DNA of 64,000 nt. Origin: Amblyomma americanum (taxonomy: Eukaryota; Arthropoda; Arachnida; Ixodida; Ixodidae). The translations under genes and the position numbers were made by a program. Within the stretch, counting starts at the first letter, position 1, and the number at the start of each line of letters is the position of its first letter. Location: contig NC_135497.1 in the NCBI RefSeq assembly GCF_052857255.1, positions 115,512,380 to 115,576,379 on the forward strand, read 5' to 3'. Shown here piece by piece: positions 1 to 8,651 of this stretch. The notes beneath the pieces are model-generated. The model saw only the letters and a program-made list of their open reading frames with translations. It made no database searches and was not told the DNA's origin.

Positions 1-720
1 TGCAACAGGATTCGTGCGAGACGCTGCTGACTTCTTCAGAGCAAAAAAGGGAAACCATGCTGACTACCACTCTGAGATGAACTGCCTCTACTTTAAGAAG
101 TAGTTCACCGACAAGATTTTGCCAAACATTGCGGCCAATAGCATTGTCGTCATGGACACTGTTCCATATCATAGCGTGACTCTTGAAAAAGCCCCTACCA
201 AGTCTACGCCCAAAGCTGATATTCAGGTTTGGCTCACAAAGAAAGGTGTTTGTTCCGTGTTCACAGGACGTGGTGAGGGCAGAACTGCTGGAGCTTTCTC
301 AAAAGGTAAACACACCCAGCGTTGTGTACCACATCGACAGCCTGGCAGCTACCCATGGCCACGCAGTGCTTCGTTTACCACCATACCAATGCGGGTTCAA
401 TCCCATTGAACTTGTCTGGAGCCAGGTGAAGGGATGCATCGCAAGTTGCAACGAATGTTTGCCTTTCGCTGAAGTGGAAAAGCTCCTGCCGGAAGCACTG
501 GCATGTGTAAGCCAGGAAAACTGGCAACAATTTTGCGCTCATCTGGAGCAAGTTGATGCTGAATCATGACAACATCATATGATTTTTGACGCTGAAATTG
601 AACCGGTTGTTTTCAGCATTTGTGAATCGTGCTACTCCTCCTCTGATGAGTCGAGGACTCATTTTAGTGATGAAGATCTAAGTGGCATCGAGGAACTTTT
701 TGACTTCGAATGGATGTGTA
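1..720 (+). pseudogene. IS630/Tc1-like DDE transposase, C-terminal part, broken
   Basis: This is the C-terminal half of a cut-and-paste transposase cut off by the window edge. The reading frame from base 2 carries the second catalytic block (VVMDTVPYHS, normally a D-N/A-x-Y-H motif) and then, after a one-base frameshift near 250-270, the third block RLPPYQCGFNPIELVWSQVK, whose NPIE glutamate is the expected last catalytic acid of the DDE_3 type. An in-frame TAG lies at 101-103 where related proteins usually have Trp. After the TGA at 567-569 the same frame stays open and reads an acidic, Ser-rich segment (579-717), which may be the original C-terminal tail. The stop codons and the frameshift make it a pseudogene. 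The superfamily is assigned from motifs only. Confidence 0.8.
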
Positions 721-737
721 ATACACATGCTACTGAG

Positions 738-897
738 AAGAGAGAGAGGACTCATCGGCATGCTGTGATCACCTTTGTGCGTGTATGGATGGAAAGGTGA
801 AAATATGTGTGCCTGTGGGTGTGTGTGTTGATCAGTCTACCGATGAAAGAGAGGGCTCATCGGCATGCTGTGATCACTCTTGTGTGTGCATGTGTGT
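738..897. repeat. Imperfect direct duplication with GT-rich spacer
   Basis: A unit of about 50 bp containing CTCATCGGCATGCTGTGATC occurs at about 738-790 and again at about 846-897. The spacer and the following 120 bp (to about 1020) are GT-rich. It lies just downstream of the transposase remnant and may be the element's 3' untranslated region. Confidence 0.6.
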
Positions 898-1329
898 AAA
901 GCACATGCTCATTAGCATGAAATTGTATCAGGCAGTAACTTGTAGTGTAGGTGTTGAGGTGGATGTAAAGGACGTGGTGGTAGCGGCGGAGGAGGAGGTT
1001 GTGGGGTGGTGGTGGTGCGTGGTCGTGTTAATTGTGTCTGTATAGAAGTAGAATTTGTAAGGGAGTGCAAACAGTACTTTTTTCATTTAGAATATGAATA
1101 GTGTTATACGTCGTCAATGTGTGCAGTTTTTGGGAGATTCATTACAGAAAAATACAGCGGCCCTTAATCAAGCGTTGTGTCAATTATTCGAAAAGTATAT
1201 GAAAACCTGACAGCAATTTCGATTCGTTTAAAATAATTTTTAACATGTACTGTTTGATTCATTCGACTAGTTGAATAGGAATTTACTCAATTTTGCAGGC
1301 CAAAAATTTCGAACGTTCAGACACCCCTA

Positions 1330-2090
1330 AGAATGGACCTTATTTTGTGTGTGAGGGTTGGGAATGGTATGTATGGGTGTCTGATCTTCATGTACTGAAA
1401 AGGGAGTCCTGGTTTGGTGTTGTCTTGCGTCACTGTCAATCTCTGGTCGTTTTGACATGTTATGCAGTGCTGAAGTGCCAGTGTTGAGGTAGCCAGTACT
1501 GTATGTTTTGTCCTTAATTTCTGGGGTTGTGAATGATTTCAAGCTGGCTCTTCCTCGGTTCAGTGTGAATTTCTTTCGAGTGATGTCTTTGTTAGTACAT
1601 GTCCCAGGAACTTGATTTTGTTCACTGAAAATGCACTGCTTTTTGAACCCTGTCCAGACATTGGTCTGGTTCTCGTTGTATGAAATGTTGTTCGATGGCC
1701 TGCACATTTTTTTTTAAATTTTGGAGCACTTGACTGATTGTGTGTTGGTGTACCTCCACTGCACGTGTCCTTTGTGTGCACTGTATGCACTGTGATCCAT
1801 GCATTGGCTGTTTCCAGAAAAAACCATTTCTCTCAGACACCGCGGGGTCAACATTCTTTGTTGTCCTGTCTCATTTATTGTTTGCTCTTTGAAAATATTT
1901 CTTGATAGCGTTGTACAACTTTTACTGCATTCTTACTTGGCCTTCCCACTGCTCGGAACTCTTTTTGCCTTGCTGCATGAAAATCGTGCCTGAGCAGCTT
2001 CTGCTCTTCTAGGAGAGCAGGGAAATCAGACAAGCTGACTTGCCTCTGTATTGCCTTCAGATACATTTGTGCCCGACAACAAATCTGCAT
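1330..2090 (-). pseudogene. Very degenerate Ty3/gypsy reverse transcriptase remnant
   Basis: On the minus strand, fragments in different frames line up in the order expected for a gypsy reverse transcriptase. One stretch reads EVHQHTISQVLQNLKK, resembling the helix after the catalytic box. The next is followed by SVNKIKFLGHVLTKT, which resembles the usual C-x-F-x(6)-FLGH block. The catalytic YxDD box cannot be recognised and the frames change at least twice. I regard this as a likely but weak identification; the N-terminal part (about 1875-2090) is unassigned. Confidence 0.4.
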
Positions 2091-2099
2091 CTCTTGAGG

Positions 2100-2905
2100 C
2101 AGTACTGTTTTCTGTCACTCTGTGAATCAAGACTATGTTCTAAATTTAACGCTTAACACTGGAAAACAAGCCATATTGGGGTGGTGTGTGTATAGATGAT
2201 TTGATCCATCAGTTTAAATATACTGCTCTTCTGCCGCATAGCCTAGCCCAGTAATAAAGCTCTTATAAATGACAAAGGAAAATGCGCTTTGCTTAAGAAC
2301 GAAAAATATCTTAACAAAAACAAAACAATTGCAGATATGCACAAGAATGTTGCATATATACAGCCAGAAAATAGGCGAATAAAGAGTCTAGAATATGTTT
2401 TCTAAATTAACAGACATCTTCCTTCTGAACTTTACGATCAGTAAAAAATAACTGCTCTCGCCAAGTCCTTTGGGCTACTCTACAGCACAGTGCTAAAGTC
2501 GGTCACAGACTCTTTTGGCGAAAACTGGATCTGCCGCTAACCGGTTGTAAGGATCAATTCATAACATGCCAGGAACCTTAAGAGAGTCCCACAAAGGAGT
2601 GGGTTCCTCAGCAACGTCAAAATCGAAAGTTGCAGATGGCCACTTGTTGCACTCACCACTGTGCTAATTAAAACCGACGAATGAACGTCATCTTTTCACA
2701 CAAAAGAAAACCGCCACTGCTGACCAAAAGCCAGTGCGAGCTCACTGACAACGCATTTCACACAGCTCACATTAACGCGGTATGCATCAAATGAACAGAT
2801 GCATGCATTTCATTTCAGAACGCGGCATAATGATCAAGCGATTCTGAACAAAACGAGGGGTGTCACGCGAAATGCAACTTGGGATGAAAAAAAAATGTGC
2901 GAAAA
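2100..2905. other. No recognisable feature
   Basis: AT-rich sequence without a convincing ORF, repeat copy or structure that I can name. Confidence 0.5.
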
Positions 2906-2910
2906 AAAAA

Positions 2911-2998
2911 GTTCCACCATACGGGATCGGAACCCCTGCACCCCCCGTTGTATGTCGATTCTCCGGAGTGACGCGTTAGAGCACACGGCCACAGAACA
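2911..2998 (-). repeat. tRNA-like sequence with long variable arm (pseudo-tRNA or SINE head)
   Basis: The reverse complement starts CTGTGGCCGTGTGCTCTAAC, close to the D-arm/A-box of Leu or Ser tRNAs, and later has GGGGTTCCGATCCC, close to the T-arm/B-box. The spacing between the boxes allows a long variable arm. Acceptor stem pairing is poor, so I call it a tRNA-derived pseudogene or SINE head and not a working tRNA. Confidence 0.5.
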
Positions 2999-3139
2999 GC
3001 GCGGAGTGATGCCACTCTCTTTATTTCTTTTTTCGCTGACTACTTCCATAGCCTTCACAGCGTTGCACTTGATGTTTGAAACGGTCGTCCAAGGCACGAG
3101 CCACCATGCTGGCTACCTAGGTAGTGTGTCGTAATTCAG

Positions 3140-3900
3140 CAGATAGAGCACATTTTCTTGATATTTACCAGAAATTTTTTGCGCGCTTCGCCACCCTTGC
3201 GCGCTCCTGCAATAATAAGGAATCGTGACTTCTGATGCTTTTAGGTAAATGCTCCATTGCATGAGAATTTTCTGCCAAATCTACATGGAAATCTTTGAGT
3301 TATGCCTAAGAGCAGCTTCTGCATATTATTAGTCTTTTCTGCTAGACTTCGCAGGCAAACCTTGGTTTTCGCGGCTGGTTGTGGCAGTTGAGCTTGTCCG
3401 ACCTCCATAGTTTTGACGACATTTGCATTCAATTTTCATGTAGATTTTCGGCGAGATCGAACACAGAGGGCTTGAATTGTACCACTATACATTAGTCGAT
3501 GTGCGTAGTGTATGCCGCTCCTGACTGGGGCGCCGCAGAAAGAAAAAGAAAGTTCTATTTATGCCGCCGCAGTGGCTGAGTGGTTATGGCGCTCGGCTGC
3601 CGTCCCGAAAGATGCGGGTTCGGTCCGGGACGCGGCGGTCGAATTTCGATGGAGGCGAAATTCTAGAGACCCGTGTACTGTGCGATGTCAGTGCACGTTA
3701 AAGAACCCCAGGTGGTCGAAATTTCCGGAGCCCTTCACTACGGCGTCCCTCATAGCCTGAGTGGCTTTGGGACGTTAAACTCTCATAAACCATAGACCAT
3801 TTTCCATTTAAGTGGAATTGTCTGACTATGCATTGATCGATGTGCGTCCTGTATGCCGTCCATGAGTGGGGAGCCGCGATAAGAAAGGTATAGCGCTAAC
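3140..3900. repeat. Dispersed repeat family A, copy 1 (split by a SINE)
   Basis: This matches 4885-5395 over its whole length apart from a SINE inserted at about 3562-3790. Shared landmarks are AATAAGGAATCGTGACTT, TGAGAATTTTCTGCC and the paired sub-units ending GTATGCCGCTCCTGACTGGG and GTATGCCGTCCATGAGTGGG. The last two are themselves a diverged tandem duplication of about 90 bp inside the repeat. I see no coding potential, so it is probably a non-autonomous element. Confidence 0.75.
3562..3790 (+). mobile_element. Ruka-like tRNA-derived SINE
   Basis: It begins GCCGCCGCAGTGGCTGAGTG (A-box) and has a GGTTCGGTCCGGGAC B-box about 50 bases later. The conserved body includes CACGTTAAAGAACCCCAGGT, and the end reads TTTGGGACGTTAAACTC then CATAAACCA. 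This is the tRNA-Ser-like SINE head and body known from ticks as Ruka. It sits inside dispersed repeat A; copy 2 of that repeat at 5290-5310 gives the empty site. Confidence 0.85.
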
Positions 3901-4649
3901 CGCATGAGGCCCCAATTCGCGGCGACACGCCGCGCGATAGCATCGCGCGATGTGGTGAGGGCCGCCGAGGCACTGTCGCTAATCGCGTCGCCCAGGTTCT
4001 GGGTTTGCAGAAAATTTCGCCCATCGCCCGGAAGTGCCGTGCGAGACTAGCCAATGACGGTAGGCCTTGCGGGTGCGTAACTTCCAATCCGTATTGCGCG
4101 CGAAAGTCGTTTTTTTTTTCAGCGGGCTTTCAGCGGAGCAACAGCCGACGCATCCCTCACCGTGGCAGCTGTGCAAGAATTTAATGAAAGGCTCATTAAT
4201 GAAGTTCAAAAGTAAGGGGTGCTGTGGGATATGTCCTACACGCACTATAAGTCACAAGAGCGCCGAAATGTCGCCTGGCGCCTCATCGCATGCAGCGTCC
4301 CTCGGGCGCGCTTTTCTGCGTCACGTGACTTTGTGTAGTCGACTAAAACTAAAATCATTACCTAAATATACTTTTTCAACGTTGTTATTTTGTTTTATCT
4401 TGTATGAAGCCTAAAGAGCGTTGTTCTACGCGTTAATTGACGCAAAATGACTGAACGCTGAAGCTGCCGCAATCGAGCAACAACTGAAATCGCGCCGCTC
4501 CGACGCCGAGTCCCGTCGCTTCGTGCGGTTTGCGCCAGCGGCAGCGATGGGCGACGGCGGCGCCATCGCGCGACGTATCCGAAGGAATATCGCCACATGC
4601 GGTTACCGCTCTAGGCGGCAACCTTCATGATCGGCGTTCAGGAGGCGTC

Positions 4650-4745
4650 TCGATTGGGACGCGACAGCGTGTTGCAACGTTGCCAGGTGGTCCACGGAAC
4701 GCCACCGCCCGTTCGGCGCGACGCCTTGCCCCTTGGACAATTTAA
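4650..4745 (+). repeat. Fragment of dispersed repeat family C
   Basis: The stretch with GGGACGCGACAGCGTGTTGC and GCCACCGCCCGTTCGGCGCG matches the 3' part of the repeats at 6845-7215 and 52650-53060. Only the last roughly 100 bp of that repeat is present here. Confidence 0.6.
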
Positions 4746-4870
4746 GGAAAAGAAATGACTCCTGTCTGACATGTCTCGGTGGACACCTGAGCCGCGCTGT
4801 AAGGGAAGGGATAAAGGAGGGAGTGAAAGAAGAAAGGAGGAAAGAGGTACCGTAGTGGAGGGCGTAGTGT
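4740..4870 (-). mobile_element. Long-body tRNA-SINE, 3' fragment
   Basis: The minus strand carries the 3' half of the TAA-tailed SINE family: GGACACCTGAGCCGCGCTGT, then GGGATAAAGGAGGGAGTGAA and GTACCGTAGTGGAGGGC in plus-strand reading. The tRNA-like head is missing. Confidence 0.65.
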
Positions 4871-4884
4871 CGTCATACAGAATA

Positions 4885-5395
4885 GCGCACATTTTCTCGG
4901 TATTCACCAGGAATTTTTAGCGCCCTTCGCCGTCCTTGTGCGCTCCTGGATTAATAAGGAATCGTGACTTGTGATGCTTTTAGGTAAATGATCCATTGCG
5001 TGAGAATTTTCTGCCGAATCTGCTTGGAAACTTTGAGTTATGCTAAGAGTAACTTGTGCATATTAGTAGTCTTTTCCTGCTAGACTTCGCAGGCAAAGCT
5101 TTCCCATTCTTGGCTTGTTGTGGCAGTTGTTTTCAGCTCATATTCCACCATTTTGACGACATTTTGAATTCTATCTGCATCTAGATTTTCGGCGAGATCT
5201 AACACGAAGGGCTTGAATTGCCCGACTATACATTATTTGAGGTGCGCAGTGTATGCCACCCCTAATTGGGGCGCCGCAAAAAGAAAAAGAAAGTTATCTT
5301 CCATTTAAGCGGAATTGTCCAACTACGCATTAATGGATGTGCGTCCTGTATGCCGCCCATGAGTGGGGCGCAGCGAAAACAAAGGTAGCTTATAT
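4885..5395. repeat. Dispersed repeat family A, copy 2 (empty site)
   Basis: Second copy of the repeat at 3140-3900, without the SINE. The bases at 5290-5310 run straight from GAAAAAGAAAGTTATC into TTCCATTTAAGCGG and so show the structure before SINE insertion. It has the same internal 90-bp duplication. Confidence 0.75.
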
Positions 5396-5679
5396 TGGCG
5401 GTCAGTGCGTTCCGCGCTCGCGATAGGAAGTCCGCCAGCCCTGGCAGACGGCGGTTATATAAGGTACTCGTCAACTAATTGGCCATAGTGTATGTTACTC
5501 TATGAATGAGCGTTGCAGTCTATTGCTGAAGTTACTAGATGAAATACACCGTCGGCTGTAGAAAAGAGGTGTCCGCGTGAACTGTCAAACGTAAGTAGTA
5601 TGTTAAAAACGTAAATGCAAAAGTTGATTAAGAAAACGTGTATTGAAATAAAAAGCAAAAATAAAAAATGCTGAGGTTA

Positions 5680-5955
5680 ATATCTGGTTAACCGTAGTTG
5701 AATTGCGAAAGCTTCGTTTCCTCGATATGTCGTCTACGCAGCGTCTCATTCCGACGCTCTTGAGAACTCAAACCGGTCTTTTCCGCAGTTGAAGAGTCAC
5801 ACCGGGACGTGGCACGACTTCTAGCCACATTTTCGTTACGACGCTTCTCGAGTCGTGCGGCGCGTTCTGCTGGCGTCTCTTGTTTGTTGTCTCTTCCTCG
5901 CTTCGTTCTGTCGTTGCTGCGTCTGTTTCGAGCTCTCCATAACGACTACAACACA
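5680..5955 (-). repeat. Dispersed repeat family B with STPR-like coding remnant, copy 1
   Basis: This closely matches 52356-52626. On the minus strand both copies read a short basic, Glu/Arg-rich peptide containing a form of ERERDAETTERRK and, in copy 2, ETPEERAARL, followed by MWLEVVPRPGVT. The ETPEERAARL type of repeat resembles the 23-residue STPR repeats of arthropod DNA-binding proteins, so this may be the end of an STPR-like ORF carried by a repeat. That functional reading is tentative. Confidence 0.55.
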
Positions 5956-6273
5956 CTTATGTTGCTGACAGGACGAATGGAAAGTGTACGGGCCTGCCTA
6001 CTAACTCAAGCCGAGCCACGCTCGCTGCCGCGTGCAGAAAGCAAAAGAATGAAAGAAAAGACGCGCCACGCTAATATGCCCCGGGCCGATCCCGGAGGCA
6101 GTGCAATAGCGGGCCGTACCGCGCCAGAGTGCTTCAAGCGAAGCACAGCGCCATTATCCAAAAATGTTTAATATCTTAGGTCCAAGGACCATCTGCAGAC
6201 ATTAAATCAGGTATAAGGTTTGGTCTGCTGGCGAAAGCACAGCCTGAAGTTGAAAAATACACTAAGGCGAAGC

Positions 6274-6276
<3 letters not shown>
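5956..6276. other. No recognisable feature
   Basis: Sequence between repeat B and the TA microsatellite. I see no supported gene or repeat here. Confidence 0.4.

Positions 6277-6354
<78 letters not shown>
6277..6354. repeat. TA microsatellite
   Basis: About 78 bp of nearly pure TA dinucleotide with one TTTA interruption. Confidence 0.95.
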
Positions 6355-6357
<3 letters not shown>

Positions 6358-6523
6358 CCCGCCCTCGCCGTTAGATGACGTTCTACGTCACGCTCGCGGT
6401 ATTACAGGACGCGCTACGTCCGCCGCTATGGTCTATGGTCGAGGGTGGCGCTGGTGAACACTCTCATGGTTCGCGTGCACCAAATAAACATAAATACCCA
6501 CGAGAGCAGCAGATTGGACAGCC

Positions 6524-6680
6524 GTCGCCGTAGCTCAGTTGGTAAGAGCACCGGACGCGATATTCGGAGGTCGTGGGTTCGGATCCCACCGGCGGCATGG
6601 TTGTTTTTTCTGATGCTTTATAAGTAATTTGCTTTAAGTGATTTATTAACCTAAGTAATATTATCCCACTGATAAGCACA
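6524..6680 (+). mobile_element. tRNA-derived SINE with complete cloverleaf-like head
   Basis: The head at 6524-6597 starts GCCGCCGTAGCTCAGTTGGT and ends GGTTCGGATCCCACCGGCGG. The seven-base acceptor stem pairs fully (GCCGCCG with CGGCGGC) and D, anticodon and T stems can be drawn, but the anticodon loop CGCGATA lacks the usual U33. The sequence then runs into a T-rich segment (CATGGTTGTTTTTTCTGATG), not a simple Pol III stop and flank. This fits a tRNA-headed SINE family common in ticks better than a functional tRNA gene. Confidence 0.65.
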
Positions 6681-6777
6681 ACACACTAAAAAAATAATAA
6701 CGTTCCTCTATGCACCTTGGTTTCGGTGACTGTTGGCTCCCTTCATAAGTTTGTCAAACGGGCCCCTCAGTTACTTA

Positions 6778-6781
<4 letters not shown>

Positions 6782-6846
<65 letters not shown>
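6782..6846. repeat. TA/CA microsatellite
   Basis: About 55 bp of TA repeats followed by a short CA run. Confidence 0.95.
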
Positions 6847-7215
6847 CCCGCGATGTGACACCTCCTTTCCTCCTACCCCAGCGGAGCACATCTGGTGGAG
6901 GCAGTGGCGACGGCAGCGGCGTCGTCGGCGGCGCCATCTGTTGGAGCGCGGCTGCGGCGTTGCTAGGCAACTGCGGCTCAAGGTTTGTTCGTCCGCCACG
7001 GAACACGCATACGGTTTAAGTGCGCGGCCAGCCGAAATGGCTCGCTGGCTGGCGCAGTAAATCATTAGCTTTAAAAAATGCATGCTTAAGCTTCGTGTTT
7101 AAGTGTGGGGCGCGACAGCGGCTCACAGTGATGCCAAGGGGTTCACGGGACGCCACCACCCGTTCGGTGCGATGCCTTGCCCGTTGCACAGTTCAAGGAA
7201 AAGAAATTACGCCTG
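6845..7215 (+). repeat. Dispersed repeat family C, copy 1
   Basis: This matches 52650-53060. Shared landmarks are AGCGGAGCACATCTGGTGGA, GCGGCGCCATCTGTTGGAGC, CAGCCGAAATGGCT and GCCACCACCCGTTCGGTGCG. It is GC-rich with no convincing protein. In copy 2 it follows repeat B directly, so B and C are probably parts of one element. Confidence 0.7.
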
Positions 7216-7665
7216 TAGTGAAATACTGTTAGCATAATAAAGTTTGCGAGTTCGATACGTGCGTGCAGACGCGGGACGTGCTGACTGAGAATGATTGCAA
7301 TTGTGTCGATTTTGGTGACTCTGGGATCCTTTCGATTGTGTAGTGTGTCCGCCTGGGCGACAATTGAGTAACACTGCCTCAAGTTGCATGTATCCGTTTT
7401 GAAGATGTTCGGGCCAGAGGCGTCTTCACAAAATTCTCGGCGAAGGCGGCGTGCACTGCCCCATTGCTATGGTGTAGTAGATTATTATACCAATGCCGGC
7501 CGTTGTCCAAACGCGCGGTGTCATTCTGTGCGTACAGGTGCGACCAGATTAGTTTAGAGCGCTCAAGGGGTGCAGTGCAAAATAAATGAGGTGAAATTCC
7601 AAAGCACATACCTTGCTTTCGAGCGCAGCCGATAAACTAACCGCAATGGCGCAAAAGCGCCTTGC
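7216..7665. other. No recognisable feature
   Basis: No supported gene or repeat seen. Confidence 0.4.
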
Positions 7666-7669
7666 CCTT

Positions 7670-7910
7670 AGCGATATATGTCGGGTTTAACGTCCCTTAT
7701 CGGCACATGGGCTGTAAGAGAAAGCTTCAAAATAATTTATACCACTCTTTAACGCGGTTATTCAACATGCACCCACATGTTACAGCGCATGGGTGTTTTT
7801 GTATTTCGCCTCGCATCGAAATACGGCCGCCGTGGTCGGGATTCGACCATGCTGCTTTGGGATCAGTAGTTGAACGCCAAGGCACTGAGCCAACACGGTG
7901 GATTGCCCCT
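7670..7910 (-). mobile_element. Diverged tRNA-derived SINE
   Basis: Read on the minus strand it starts CCACCGTGTTGGCTCAGTGC (A-box) and has GGTCGAATCCCGACCACGG (B-box), then CGGCCGTATTTCGATGCGAG, and ends near GACGTTAAACCCGACATA. The A/B boxes and body match the SINE superfamily elsewhere in the window, with many point changes, so it is an old copy. Confidence 0.7.
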
Positions 7911-7929
7911 AGCGAAGCAGCTGTGTAAA

Positions 7930-8630
7930 GTTTTAGCTTAATTTGCTCTGCAACACACCGCTCGAGTGCTCTGCTCAAGTGAGCCGACCTCTGATCAAAG
8001 TTCGACCGTCATATAAATCCCAGTAAGGAAGCTGCTTAACAGCTCAAAAACTTCACAATTCCAATGCAGCCTGGTAAATGCCCCAATGAATTCGTTAGTT
8101 ATGTCCTCGTTGCATTTGAGTCGCCGTATGCGAAACATTCAGGAAGTATAAACTGTGCAGGCACAAGTACGTACCTTGGCCCTAGCAAAGCAGCTGCATT
8201 AAAGCTCACTTCTTTACTACACAATACACTGCTCGAGCCTTCCAGAAAAGGTTGTTCATTACTGTATACTTCAAATATATAGCAAGCACAAATGGCTGCG
8301 CCAAACTCTGTTTACTACTTGCTATTCTCATTTGTATTCAACAAATTTTACTTCAGCAGTATATTGACTCCGACACCTAGGCTGGGGGCAATGTGTTATG
8401 GTATGTGGGGTTTAAAAAGGTGCACATGAACTATGACGGACATCATAGGGGAGGGCTTCGAATAGTTTCTACCACACGGATAAGGGGTAGTCATCTGTAT
8501 TGTTTTGAGTTAGTCTCTTAAATGTGATGGAAAATTTGTTGTTTCCATGGTCGATGGCCATCATCTCCAATCACCATTTTTCCCACTTGAGAAAAGCCAC
8601 AAGACATAAAAGTGATTGTTTTATTTCTCA
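7930..8630. other. No recognisable feature
   Basis: No supported gene or repeat seen. It could include the 5' end of the transposon whose genes start at 8.65 kb, but I find no terminal inverted repeat. Confidence 0.4.
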
Positions 8631-8651
8631 GAGCTCAAGTGCCAATAAAAA

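Noticed and set aside
6524..6597. Functional tRNA gene
   Set aside because: The cloverleaf is good but U33 is missing in the anticodon loop and the sequence continues as a SINE body, so a tRNA-derived SINE is more likely.
6717..7083. Open frames containing alternating Ile-Tyr runs
   Set aside because: Products of the TA microsatellite joined to repeat C.
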